Source: Aldrovandia affinis (taxonomy: Eukaryota > Chordata > Actinopteri > Notacanthiformes > Halosauridae). From it: a stretch of DNA of 64,000 bases. The notes beneath the pieces are model-generated. The model saw nothing but the letters and a program-made list of their open reading frames with translations, was not told where the DNA came from and made no database searches. Location: positions 1,922,001 through 1,986,000 of the forward strand of contig JAINUG010000108.1 of NCBI GenBank assembly GCA_029706075.1. The letters run 5' to 3'. Each line of letters begins with the position of its first letter. Within the stretch, counting starts at the first letter, position 1. Shown piece by piece: positions 1-11,835 of this stretch. The position numbers and the translations under genes are program-made.

Positions 1-2852
1 GGGCAATCCTTATAATTATGCTCCAGATTCAGTGCTGTCAGAATGTGCCTGGATTAAAAGCCTTTCTTCTCGCCTAATTCACTTTGTGGTTTCTTAATCC
101 CCAGCGAATTTAGCAAACGAAGAATGCATTTTTTAACACGTGGTCAAAGATTGATCGGGCATAGGGATGGGAAACCCCTAAAGAAGGCCCAGTCATTTTG
201 TGTTTTTTTACAATGTACCATTGAACCTCATCTTTTGGTCAAGGCAATTTCACATTTAGAGATAGAAATCCTTATCGAGAGAATGAAAAGAGGTGGACAA
301 TTCCTTGTGGCTTATCTTTCAGGTGTGCCCTTCATCATATATGAAGCTTAATTTCAGAGTTGGCGGGGCGGAAGTTAACAGCTCTTCTACCATTGCTAAT
401 TCCATAGGTTGGTGGGGTAGGGTCCAGTATGGTATGTTTGAAGATTATACATTTAAAACCTTTATTTTTCATGTGTTCAAATCAATACATGTAACAGTAA
501 AAAAAAATGTATACAAACAATTTATAAAAACATTTTTATAAATCAGTATTATATATTTATTTAAAAAAAATCAAATGATTTATTCCTCTTTGAATATCCG
601 TGGCCTGCATGTTTCAGTACATGGGGATGGTGGTTACTGTGCTGAGCTGTTGGTTGGCTGTCTGGTTGGACAAAGTTTAGACAGAGCGGTGACAGTGGGA
701 ACTGGCTTGCCCTGACCACCTCTGCACTGTGTGTATTCCGGACATTTACACTGGGGTCAGGAGCACAATCAGGCCCTGTTTATTGGAGTCATTATCTGTT
801 TAAATAATTCCTCCTCCTGCAGAGCTTCCCGCTGGGCACTAGGGCGCTGGCAGGGCCACTCCGGAGCTCCCCTAAGCTGAACAGATGGCTTATTGGGGCC
901 TGGCGCACTGCTGTATCTGCCTGCTGGAGCGCGCTCTGTAGTGTAGGGGGGGTAAAGGGACCACCGATCAGGGGGTTTGGAGTACAATTTCAGTAATGTG
1001 ATCTGTTTTTATGGAATTTATCCATTCATTATGCATGTCCGCCGAGCATGTTGTTGTTCTGAAAGGTTTGTCCATGTAGCAGACACAAGTAGGCCAGCAG
1101 GCTTTTATGGGAAGAGATCCGCGAAACGGTCATTCATTTACTCCAGTTTTATTTTTCATTTCCAGTTCTATTGCTTTTGCCCGAGGCTGTAATGTAGACA
1201 CTCTTGAGAGGAACGTCCCTTGGTGATAGTGCGCTGTCTCAGGCTGGGGGTGGGGTGCCGCTGGTGTGGCATTGCGCGTCGGCATAAATGTTTAATGGTT
1301 TAACGTGAGTGCGAGTGAGCGGCGACAAGTGCCGGAGGTTCGCTGCTCTTCGGTTGCCCATTGGTGGACTCAGACACACATTGGACTTATTGCCGATTCA
1401 AGGCACCGCGTCTATGCGTTTGTGCCGTGCCTCGCAACCCGGACATTTTCCAAAGACAGTAAGATTTAAGATGCTTCGTTTTAGGGAGAGAAAAAAGCAT
1501 ATGGAATTGTCAAACAAAATGATCAGGTCGTATCAAAATGATTCAGATTTGGCCAGAAATGACCGTGAAGCTGTTCTACATGCCTTAGAAATGGTAACCT
1601 GGCAATCTCTAACCCCCCACCCTCTCCCCTCTCTCAGAGTAGCACTTTGTGTATGCAGGAGCACAGCACAGTGTCTGTGAGGAAGGAATCTCACTCTCTC
1701 AGACCCAAATGAGAATTAAATTAGCCTTTGATGTATATTTACTTCTCAAAGACAGGGGGAGGGGGTTTGTAGGTCATACTGTTGATTTGTATTGATTCAG
1801 AATGGAGTAATTTGGGGGGAAATGCTGTTTGATTGTGCATTCAGTGGGATCGTCAAGCACCCTGGCGGGGAGAGGCCTTAAGATTCGAGTGAAGAAAATC
1901 AATCCCTGTAAACACTCTGTCCTTAGCCCAGCGCTCCACAGCGCACCCCCCACCTCAGACACCCGCATCGGCGAGGTAATGAAGATTTGTAGCCTTTTTC
2001 TTTTCCCTTTCAGAAATGGACAGATTGGGTGGAAATCCAATTATGGGATTAATCATGTAGAATACGCCTTTCTTCTCAACATTTCGCTCAAAAAGCTTCT
2101 CTTTTTTAATGGAGCGGTCATTGTCCCTTAAGTGTACCTGGGTTAAGCTAATGTGGTTTGATTCTATGCTATGAGCACCCCTGAAGTGTCCTGTTCAAGG
2201 TCAGTTTTGAAAAAAGCACTTCCAGGTCTTAAGCTACTCAAAGAGTATTAAGTTCTCAGCAAATAATGTTTAAAGAAGTTTATTTTTCTTTGGAAAAGAA
2301 ACAGAAAAAAAATGTTTAAAAGAAATAATGTAAGGAATGATCAGGCTTGCCTGACACTTGTCTTCTTTCTTTGGTAAGTTCTGAAAATGTGTTTGAGTGA
2401 GCTCTGTTTGTGATTCATGGTTTGGTGGAAAGGTCCGAGATGATAACATATAACATTGAAAAGAATTTCAATTACATTTCAGACGGAATATAATTTATTT
2501 TCCCTTAGTTTAGGTATTAAAGATCAAGAACGTTAAACAAAATCAGCTCTTAGCTCTCGCTCAGCGAGAGATTACTGCTTCCAAAAGTAAATTAACCCTC
2601 AGGACTTCAGGAGTCAGATGAATAAAATGCAAAAACAAGTCATTGTTAATAGGTATGGATGGTATTATTTGTTGAGTCACTTTAGATAATAGAATGTGCA
2701 ATATGTCCTTTCATGTTGGAATGAATGTGCAATGACACTATCCATAACCACATTAGTATATTGTGTTCTCTTGTGTTTGTTTGGGAACTTTAATTTAGAA
2801 TGTCTGTTTAACTTCATTTAAGGGGAGACATTCAGAACTAAGTTCTGCCATT

Positions 2853-3083
2853 GGGCGGCAGTGTAGTGTAATGGTTAGGGAACTGGACTTGTAACTCAGA
2901 GGTTGCTGGTTAAATTCCCAGGTGGAGCACTGCTGCTGTACCCTTGAGCAAGGTACTTAACCTGAATTGCTTCAGTGAAATTTCCAGCTGTATAAATGGG
3001 TTGTATGTAAAGAAATGTAAACTGTGTAAATTGCTCTGGATAAGAGCATCTGCTAAATGCCTAAAACGTAAATGTAAAATGTG
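2853..3083 (+). repeat. tRNA-derived SINE, family A (eel-type, L2-like tail)
   Basis: It opens with a tRNA-like head (GGGCGGCAGTGTAGTG, then TAATGGTTAGGGAACTGG) and a degenerate B box, GGTTAAATTCC. A body segment reads CCCTTGAGCAAGGTACTTAA. The 3' end carries the LINE-like box GGATAAGAGCATCTGCTAAA followed by a TGTAA-like tail. This tail type is known from SINEs mobilised by L2-clade LINEs such as eel UnaL2; the family name is an inference. A full-length relative lies at 46057-46286 on the other strand. Confidence 0.9.
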
Positions 3084-3104
3084 AAATCGTAAAAATAACC
3101 TACC

Positions 3105-3230
3105 CTGAGGTGACACTTCTAATGCAAGGTGTTGATAAACACTGGGCCAATGTAGAAGAGTACCTTCCCCAAGGGTAAGGCAGTAGTGTCCCACTACTAA
3201 TTTGAACCCGCAACCCCCTTTACTCAGAAT
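3105..3230 (-). repeat. SINE family A, partial, tail-to-tail with the preceding copy
   Basis: On the minus strand this holds the head and body of family A: the segment TACCTTCCCCAAGGGTA and the complement of the B box (TTTGAACCCGCAACCCCC). It is more diverged than the copy at 2853-3083 and lacks a clear tail. Confidence 0.65.
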
Positions 3231-6200
3231 TCTGAAGCCCAGCCCCTATCCCTCCTCCTGTTTTATCCTCCAATCAGAGGTGTCCTTGCTGTGGTCCCCT
3301 GTTGTCCTTCATAATGCCGGTGTCTCTGCCCTTGAAGAGTTTCCTCTCCCCTCCTCGGTGTCCCCAGGCACTGACAGTGACAAACCCACAGGAGAGGCTG
3401 TTAATAACACAGCTGCTCCAGGCATCCATGATGGGAGCGGGAACCTTCCTGTGGAAATCGAGCGAAACAAAGAGACTCTTTGCAACTCGCAGCGATAAAA
3501 TCCTCAAACCCTCTCCTCAATCTATCAACGGTGGGCTTTGTCCTCAACTTTGAGTAATCTGTTCTAATTAAGTCAAGCTGATAATGCTCCACGCTCTTGA
3601 TTTTGATTGCACTGTAAAGGTGCTGTGTGTTGATGTTTGGCACAATCATTCATTCAATTAGATTATGAGTAGCCAGTTCTGTGTAATGGGGTCTTCCACT
3701 TAAGCATGGTTCCCAAACCAAACCATCTGTGACAAGCTCATTTGTGATAGTTTGCCGCGCACCAGAATTGCGTTGTTGAAGCGACTTCAGGGTGGATCCA
3801 TGGGTTGGTCCTTGAGTGCTAAGTAGATCGAGGATTGAAATCGGCAGATGGTTGATTGCGTAGCAGGGAGAATTCCAGTGTGGAAGACACGATTGACTAT
3901 AATGAAATGCAACTTTCTTTCTTTAACCCAGCCTAAACTACCTCTTGGTAGAATTATTTAGCTGCAGGGGTAAAGGTTGTTCGGCAGTTTGTGTGGTATA
4001 TTCTTTTAAGTGCGTGAAGGTGGAGTCGGGGTGTGAAAGAGGTGTTGTTGAGATAAGGGGATAGGAATATTACAACAGGACTTGCTATGCCAATAAGGGG
4101 GAAGTGTTGCTGTTGAAAGGCCCTCTCTGTGTGAGGCTTAGATTTAGCTCAGATTTAGGGCTTTATTTATATATTTCTATGAAAATCTTCTAAATATTCA
4201 CACGGGTCATTTTTGCTGTGTGTAGTATGAGCACCAGAATAAAAATGATCACACATTATATCATAAGTATAGTTGCCTAAGAGGAAAGCATGCAAAGATT
4301 TGTTGCTATCTAAATGCAATTTTGTGCCTCTAACAGCATGTGGTAATACTACATCATGAATATATGTTCACACGGGATATGGTGTTTTAATGCGTTTGGC
4401 CTCGCCAGTCTACCATTTTGACCTCTGATACTGAGAATGTGTATGCTAGGGATGGACATTCTGAGTATTTGCAGTGCAGGAGCTGAGTGGAATCAGCTGC
4501 ATCACATCGGAGAATGGCTGTGCAAGTCAATGCAGCGGTGCGCGTTTGCTTTCCCCCATCCGTCGCTGGCTCTAATTGCTCATCTGGATGTTTCAATTAC
4601 ACACGTAGACCGTTTGAGCTGGCGGTTCTGCGGTGTGCCATCTGTGTACTGCAAATCTTCCTTCCTGCGCAACTTGTTTTTCACAAAATATGTAATCCAT
4701 TATGCTCTTTTTTGTTTATGCAGGCGATGCCATGCTCAAGCAGTTCAGTGGAAATCAATGAATATGTTGCTATGGTCTCACACCCCAGCCATTAGCTTTC
4801 AAACCCTAGGTCACAGTTGATAATAGATCAAAAACAAATGTAAGAGGTTCAGGAATGTAGTATTGTCTGTCTTACAATATTGTATTTAAAAACGTAAATG
4901 GTTAGTTACGTGGATAGTAAAATCGATTTTTCATCTGCAGAACATTTTAATGAGCTTATTTCAAGCGATCCAACAGTGTTCCACCACTTATTTTCTTGCC
5001 CACCCCTAATATGTTATATGTGAGCAACTGTGATTGCATACATTACTCCATGCTGTTGTGAACACCACAGAGAATCTGTTCTGACAAAATGTATCACGAA
5101 GAATGCTTGCTGTCTAATCTTGGATTTTAATTTGGGCACCAATGTTTATCAGTATTTACAGATTCAAAACAAACAGGAGATTAATTGGTTGAAATCTCCA
5201 TTAGCTTCGCTGCTGCCTACAAATAAGGCTGCCTGACAGATTGTGTGCAGTGGGATGTTTTATCATCTCAACGCTCGACGTAATGAGTCTTCGTTTTCGT
5301 TCCTGATTCGGTGACGTTTTTTAAGCATGTCGTGTGTGCCTCGAAGAAGGAAAACGTCACAGTAAACAGGAAAAGCATGAATACAGATTTACAGACCTTA
5401 CCGATTTAAAACAACACAAACAAATCTCATTTTGTAGGACATTGCACCTGAAAATACCCTGTCCAACAGGATCACATTGTGTTATTTGTCAACTTGTTGT
5501 TGTCTGTTTGGGTTTTAAAGCCGTCGTTGCAGAAGGGAGACCGAGTGGCATAATCGAACGGTCCATCTTTGTCCAAGTCTGTTTGAAGCTTAATTGAATG
5601 CTTGCATAGGGGTTGAATGATAATTAAGGCTGTGAAAAATGTGTATGCCACAGTGAATATTTGTTGCACTTTATTGGTGTAGAATGTAATATGGTTCTGG
5701 TAATTATAGTCATTACTTGGTGCTAGACACAGCAACGCTCCCAGTAACAGCACATAATTAAAATTTTAGATAGAAGGGGATAATAAGCTATCTTGCAGAG
5801 CCACGATGGAGAGAAAGCTCCTAAACTGCAGGATATCCATTCTGTTATCAGATAATGCTGTTATCATGGCATTACCCATCACTTGTTATTTTCAAAGTCC
5901 ATTAAGAATTTGAAGACTAATTCCACTTCAATTAATATCAGACTATATTGGGGACCTCATACGCATTTGACTTCATGCCGCATTATATGTCATGGAAAAA
6001 AACCAAACAGCAGAAAATGGTTTCTTAATTTGTATAGTTTGAAATATAATTGCTATGATTTGTTACCGGAGTAGTTACGCAGTAACTACGTAAGTAGTAA
6101 TGGTGAACTGTGGTCAAATCCATAGTTGATATGTAATACATAAAATCCATCAGGTGGATACAAGAGTTGCAAATTATAGAATGGAATCTCATCCAATTTC

Positions 6201-6741
6201 TGATGAAGATGATGTTGACTGAAAATATAAACTCTTTAACCCTGCATCTGTGAGAAGATGCAGTCACTATGCCGACCGAAGATGTGTCTTTCCTCTGTGT
6301 CTGCTAGGAAACAAAAAATAGGTCACGGATACATACTCCTGCTGTTTGTGTGGCTTGTCTCCATAGGGATGATTTAATCATTTAGAAGTTTGGGATAACA
6401 AACTTCTCCATCTCCTCTCCGTAGAAACACATTTCTACTATTTTTTGACCAATTTGCATCATCGTGAGTTTATGGACCATGGACTGCGATTCATTTGTGA
6501 AGCTTATTATGAATCTGAGCATTTAACATAAAAAAATACATTTAACAGCATTTTGAAGAGCTAGTCTTTGCAAGGCATTGATAATTGGATTTTAAGTGAA
6601 ATATGAGTGAGTAATTCATGTTTGTTCATTATCATGTGCAATTGTGTTTGCTTGTATCTGTATTTTAGGTGTGTGTGTATGTGTGTGCCTGCATGTGCGT
6701 CTATGTGCATATGTAAGCGTGCTAGAGACAATAATTTTTCT

Positions 6742-7060
6742 TTTTTATAATTTTATTTACCCCGTTTTCTCCCAGTTTGGTAGCCAATTACCCGTGTGCT
6801 TAGTTCAATCCCCCTACCCTTATAGTTCCCTGCCGTAGTCCTGTGACCAGCAGTGACAAGGGCGTAGAGCTGCCTCCTCCGAGACAACACTCGTCGTGCC
6901 GTCGACTGTAATTCCGGTACCCCAGAACCACCCCTGTGCGCAGTGAACTGTGTGTGTCGGCTTCCCTCCCCCCTCCCTGGGGCGGACAGCCAATTGCTGA
7001 CCCTGGTGGCACTCCCGGCCAGAGCCGACTCTGGCGAGACAGGGAATCGAACCCCGGCCC
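6742..7060 (-). repeat. tRNA-derived SINE, family C, with target-site duplication
   Basis: Minus-strand copy of a SINE of about 350 bp also found at 25796, 49607 and 61642. The + strand ends with GGGAATCGAACCCCGGCCC, the complement of a B box; the middle has TGGGGCGGACAGCCAATTG; the far end has the AT-rich TTTTCTCCCAGTTTGG. Flanks are GACAATAATTTTTCT (6727-6741) and GACAATTATTTTTCT (7061-7075), a 15-bp duplication with one mismatch. Confidence 0.9.
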
Positions 7061-7179
7061 GACAATTATTTTTCTATACTGAAACAAAGACTGTATATTA
7101 TGCCTCATTCATTGAAGTTGAGACTGTGTCAGTAATTCATGTTTCATCAACCAGTTTTGTGCATGTGTCCGTGTATAAA

Positions 7180-7184
7180 GTGTG

Positions 7185-7215
<31 letters not shown>

Positions 7216-7222
7216 ATGTGCA
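7180..7222. repeat. (TG)n/(TGCG)n microsatellite
   Basis: An uninterrupted TG run passes into TGCG repeats. Short ORFs across it are low-complexity artefacts. Confidence 0.9.
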
Positions 7223-7934
7223 TTTTTATGTGAGATAGTTCTGCCTGCCCCAATTCCCACCCATGTGCCCCTGTGTCTCAGCGAGTGTCCGTGTGTGTGC
7301 AGGAGAAGCTTTGCAGGGATCTGATTGGTATGCGCCCTCGAGGAATAGGCCTGCCCCTGGCTCCTCGCTGGGCTTATGACAGCTCATTCCCCTGCTCTTG
7401 GCCAAAGTGTCCTATCCCCACCTCATTTCCGCCTGCGATAAATCTGACAACACCCTCACCCCTCACGACCAGACACAGATGAAGAGTCGGAGCTCTCGTG
7501 CGATCAACAGCAACAGGAGCCGAGAGGGAATTCTCTGGCCATTCCCTGCTGGCTCTCGCACAGCGTCTCAGGCAGGAAGCTCAGACAGCCTGACCACCTG
7601 TTGAAGAATGAGAGGAAGTCAGGCAGCTTATCACAATGGGTGGCGGATGATATTTATAACAACCTGTCCAAATATAAATGGTTTTCAGACAGGAAGTGTG
7701 TGCGGGACAGTGATTGTTACTGGTCGTGAAGTTTTGAGGAGCTCTCGTTTTGTGCGTGTGGAGGAAGGGAAACATTCAGAAGGCTGAACGGGGACACCTG
7801 TCCTTCTGTCTGTTCCGTTTCCCATGAACACCGCGATCGTTTTTTCTCTTTCAAAGGAAGGCAGTCATTACTGCCTGTGCTGTATGCTCTATCGATGTTA
7901 AAATCGTTTGCTGCGGTTGTGTTGTAGCTGCGCT

Positions 7935-7994
7935 GTAATGGTTTTCCTATCTCTGCCTGTGCTGGTCTTTAGACAGGGATAGGAAAGCCGTTAC
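7935..7994. repeat. Imperfect inverted repeat (hairpin)
   Basis: GTAATGGTTTTCCTATC at 7935 is mirrored by GATAGGAAAGCCGTTAC ending at 7994, with further partial pairing outside. It lies about 200 bp upstream of the exon 2 acceptor. Confidence 0.6.
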
Positions 7995-8054
7995 AACACA
8001 ACTGTAGAACAGGGTGTTTTCTGCCACTGGTGTACTGCAACTGCCTGTACTGTA

Positions 8055-8165
8055 GCTGTGCTATAATGACGTTCCTGCTTATACCAGTGCTGTTTCTGCA
8101 CTGCTGTGCTATAATGATGTTTCTGCCTATACCAGTGCTGTTTCTGCACTGCTGTGCTATAATGC
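8055..8165. repeat. 48-bp tandem repeat next to exon 2 acceptor
   Basis: Copies begin at 8055, 8103 and 8151 (partial), each starting GCTGTGCTATAATG. Copies 1 and 2 differ at three positions. The array ends about 28 bp before the exon 2 boundary, so it overlaps the likely branch-point region. Confidence 0.9.
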
Positions 8166-8192
8166 TTCTCCTTTCTCTCTTCTTGCCCACAG

Positions 8193-8368
8193 GGAATTGC
8201 TCCTGACTCTTGCCTTGGGCCAGGTCCTATCGCTGCTCATCTGTGGAATTGGCCTGACAAGCAAGTACCTGGCGGACGATTTCCATGCCAACACGCCCGT
8301 CTTTCAGAGCTTTCTCAACTACATCTTGCTTTTTCTCGTCTACACCACCACGCTAGCAGTGAGACAAG
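8193..8368 (+). CDS. slc35f1: slc35f1 exon 2: solute carrier 35 family F member 1
   Basis: First coding exon in the window. The acceptor is TCTTGCCCACAG and the donor is CAAG/GTACGA. One leading base completes an arginine codon from the missing exon 1; one trailing G is shared with exon 3. It reads ELLLTLALGQVLSLLICG, then GLTSKYLADDFHANTPVFQS and FLNYILLFLVYTTTLAVRQ: the first two transmembrane helices of the SLC35F/DMT fold, about residues 58-116 on mammalian numbering. SLC35F1 is an orphan multipass transporter related to nucleotide-sugar carriers, reported mainly from brain and endosomal membranes. The close paralogue SLC35F2 shares this region; the C-terminal exon decides for F1. Confidence 0.95.
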
Positions 8369-8817
8369 GTACGAACACTATTCAAAAGGGCTGTTAAGGA
8401 GTTATGGCCTTAGGGATGTCAGTAAACACACTCCCAACCTGATGTATGAAATATATCTAACAGTTTGTGTTACCTCTACTTTCCCCAGCGGAAGAGCATG
8501 CCACATGCCTCTGTTGGTGCAAAGTTGCATTGCTGCTCACAAATTTGTACAGAACGAGTGAGGCATCAGATTTTAGGTCGTTGTTATGTAATATACAGAT
8601 TGGACAGTTATTTCTAAAAATCCGATTTTATACACTTGAGTGGAAGTCATTAAATTATTTTGATTTGTTAACATAATTCTACCTTTCCACTGATGATTGA
8701 GTGTGCAAAGTGACTTGAGAGCCACATTAATGAGTAGTATTTCTCTGGCTCTCGGATTGACCTTGCAGAATTTGTATGAAGTATTTTAATAATATAAAGT
8801 ATGAGGACTTTTCATAG

Positions 8818-9000
8818 CTGCCTCCCAGGTGATGCGTCCAGCTAAAGTGGTTGTCGTTGATGCACTGACAAAGCAACAGCCAGCACTGGCACGGTCGGAT
8901 TCGATTCTGGACCATGCCGGTGCCGGCCATTGCAGGGATTCCCATGGGACAATGTGTGATTGGCCATAGCGTCACAGGTAGGGAGGATTTCAATCTGTGA
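8818..9000 (+). repeat. tRNA-like SINE, family D, diverged
   Basis: It contains a B-box-like stretch (GGTCGGATTCGATTCTGG), then CATGCCGGTGCCGGCCATTG and a body GATTGGCCATAGCGTCACAG typical of a fish SINE body. A probable relative lies at 47905-48110. No clear target duplication was found. Confidence 0.6.
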
Positions 9001-9289
9001 AGATTACACCGTTTCATTGCACAATAGTGAATCCTTCGGTCAGTCACACCTGCTGTCTACGTGCGCCAGCTGCACGTGCGGTGTACTTCTCCCTTGCAAT
9101 AGCTGCGCAGTCCAGCTGCTGGACTGTAGAGTGAAAATAAGCATTCATCATTTCATTTCATAATATATACCTGGTCACTGAAAGTAGACCATTTGTGGAA
9201 AATGAAGAGTTCAAAGAGTTCAATGAGCAATTGGTAATGAGCCAAACTTGCATTGTGTTAAAATATGTTTAAGGACAAAATGACACACG

Positions 9290-9390
9290 TCACACACGTT
9301 TTCAACAGCCTTAATTGATCGAAAGATTGGCTGTAACAAAAACCAGCATACACAGTGGGTCCCCAAGACTGAGGTTGAGAAACACTGGAG
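9290..9390. repeat. Fragment of a MITE-like dispersed repeat
   Basis: The segment AACAAAAACCAGCATACACA, followed by a CCCCAAGACTGAGG-type end, resembles the repeat end at 39128-39215. It ends with GGTTGAGAAACACTGG, close to the terminal motif of the neighbouring element at 9433. Confidence 0.5.
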
Positions 9391-9432
9391 TAGATTATAT
9401 TTATTATTATAATTATTATTTATGATATATAG

Positions 9433-9923
9433 TAGTGGTTCTCAACCAGGGGTATGCGTATCACCAGGGGTACCCAGCAGGGAGTACACAGGGTGATTGA
9501 TAAATCAATAAATGTCCAAATTATTTCATAATTTAATACCTTACATTATAATACATTTCATAATTTGATACATTTAATTCTACATTTTAAAGCAAAGGAT
9601 TAATATGTATGGTAAAATATTTGAAAAAAAAAGAGTTCATTAATGGTATGGTACAAAGATGCCGTATCTATGTAGCAAGTAAGCAGGAGAATGACTGAAT
9701 GCTAACAACTTCTGCTGCACACAGAGGTGCCCTGGTTGTCGAGCAGGAGAATACTGAACAGATTATTTGAGCTAAGAGGTGAATTGAACACCTTTCTGAC
9801 AGAGCACAAATCTCCATTCGCCACAGTGTTCGAAAACACGAAACAGCTTTGCTGATGTGTTGTACTTGAGATGAGAAAATTCAAACAAGGGGTGCAGTTA
9901 CCCAAGAAGGTTGAGAACCACTG
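9433..9923. mobile_element. Non-autonomous hAT-like element
   Basis: The left end TAGTGGTTCTCAACC is matched in inverted orientation by GGTTGAGAACCACTG at the right end (15 bp, one mismatch). Flanks ATATATAG and GTACATAG fit a degraded 8-bp duplication. The 490-bp interior has no transposase reading frame. Assignment to hAT rests on terminal sequence and duplication length. Confidence 0.6.
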
Positions 9924-10377
9924 GTACATAGTATTATTATATAGTATTACCATGAATTGGCTGTTGTGAATTTTGAGTATTGCCATACAGCATAGCTGGC
10001 AAGTTTTTTTTAGAATACTTTAGCTGAATGATCATCACAGTTTAAGCATATATGTTAAGAGTGTAGTGGAGTAGAGTGGACTGTACTCTTTTGAAGAACT
10101 GAATAGCTTCTTGTCCTTCTTTAACTTCACTGGAAATGTCTTTCTGATCTCGTAAAGGGTTGTCTGATGGCTCGTTCAGTCAGTTTACAGCCATGGGCTT
10201 TAGTGCATGCGGTGGGGAGGGGGTAGGACGTCGCAGGGACTGACATTAGTGTAGCTCATGCTTTTCACCTTTTCCCTCAGATAAATCTAGAGGCTAGATG
10301 CCACCCATGCAGAGGATGAGATGCGATTCGAGATGTGATTGGCCTGTTGTTGTTGTTTTTATTTTACAGTGGGCGCG

Positions 10378-10436
10378 ATCTAACCCTAAACCTAACATTA
10401 ACCCAAACCCCTAAACCTAACCATAACCCGAACCGT
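10378..10436. repeat. Degenerate telomere-like (CCCTAA) tract
   Basis: A run of imperfect TAACCC/CCTAAA units (for example CTAACCCTAAACCTAACATT) covers about 60 bp inside the intron. It is too short and degenerate to be a chromosome end. Confidence 0.6.
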
Positions 10437-11767
10437 CAGTTACGATGGTCAATTTTGGCGCATTCGACGCATTTGGCGTACTTAGCATCCCTGTCCTCTT
10501 TATGGGGGGCATCTAGCCTCCACCTCAGACAAACTGCCTACTCAAGTTTTCCATTAGTGAAACTCCAGTTACTTGAGCGGATGTGATGGTGTCCACCGAC
10601 TCAAAAATAAGAGCGTCAGACCGCGTCCTCTGCAGTTTATAAATACAGCTGAAAAGCATCAGAGGTCTGCTGCCTCGGACACCGTTTTCACGTGGCCTAA
10701 ACAGATCCGGACGGATCAGACGGATCTTTCTGAGGGCAGAGTTTTTTTGAGGATGTCTCGCAAAGAGGTCTATTCTTGGCCGCCCTGCGGAGGCCTTTGA
10801 GGGCACGGTGCGGTCTGTCGAGAATCGGTCCTGACAGGTGTCTGGTATCGTCGCGCCATGATTAGGAGATGTCTGGAGTGTCGAAATCCACTTCTCCTGC
10901 TGAACATCGGCGGTACTGTCATTGAAAGTATAAATGAATTGCACTTACCAATGCGCCAAAACATAGGAATAGCCTGCCTTTTCCCATGTTTATTGTCCAC
11001 TGTTAAAGTCAGCAAATTGTGGTCATTGCTTTCCCATAGGGCATCTTATCCAACAAAATACTTTATTTAAAAATGTATATATTTATTTGTTTATTATATT
11101 AAAAAAGCAAGCATCAGATGCATAGCATTAAGTGTTTGAACCTGTCCCCAATAGACTACAGGAAAAAAGTATGTATAAAAAAATATATAAATATATGCAT
11201 TAGAAACATTTCATTACAAAAAAATGAAATTAGGTAATGAGAAATAACCATTTATGTAATGAGAGGTTAGTAGTATGTCACCTGAGAGATGTTTTGTTAT
11301 TCATGCTGTCAATATGTTCTGTGTTTAATTAATGATTAAGTGACGCATGCTTTGGTTTTTTGTACTGAGATTATACTGGCTGCAGCTGAGAATTCTTAAA
11401 CAGCTTTCGCAATAATGCTTTATTAATTTTTCAGTTGTAAATATGCAGAGTTTAATGAACTGATAGTCAATGAGGGGGCATCTACAATCAGCCGTGTCTA
11501 TATGTATAGTTTATTTGTGTGTGTGTCCAAGGTGAAATTATTTGAAGTTATATTACGTTTTTTGTAAACTATTGGTTGCTTTAATACAGTTATTTTTTAG
11601 GTTTGCCATTGCCATTTCTCTTCAAATGTAAGATTTTTATTTCTGTTCAGTATCTTTCTTGCAATAATAAACATTCAACAGCAATAAATGGTAGTTTGCA
11701 ACTAAATATAGTATTTATATTACATTTCTGAATTGGTGTTATCTCTGTATTTGTGTACCCTCCCTTA

Positions 11768-11835
11768 ATTACATTTTACATTTTACATTTTAAGCATTTA
11801 GCAGAAGCTTTTATCCAGAGCGACTTACAAGATGT
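11768..11835 (-). repeat. SINE/LINE tail fragment (L2-like 3' end)
   Basis: TTACATTTTACATTTTACAT is followed by AAGCATTTAGCAGAAGCTTT and TATCCAGAGCGACTTACA. This is the complement of the family A tail. The head is absent, so it is a 5'-truncated SINE or LINE copy. Confidence 0.75.

Larger units (their letters stand above)
1..8192 (+). other. slc35f1: 3' end of slc35f1 intron 1
   Basis: This stretch lies upstream of the first exon in the window, and that exon starts inside a split codon, so it is read as the tail of intron 1. The first exon itself (initiator Met and a short cytosolic N-terminus in the mammalian protein) is not seen. Apart from SINEs at 2853-3230 and 6742-7060, a TG-rich tract at 7180-7222 and short tandem and inverted repeats at 7935-8165, nothing is recognised. 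Stretches 1-2850, 3231-6726 and 7223-7930 look unique, with only short unsupported ORFs. Calling it intronic is inference from gene structure. Confidence 0.8.

Noticed and set aside
10378-10436. Chromosome end (telomere)
   Set aside because: Only about 60 bp of degenerate units with unique sequence on both sides.
10525-10944. 139-residue minus-strand frame
   Set aside because: No domain or codon pattern supports it; no neighbouring exon or splice context. Kept only as intronic DNA.
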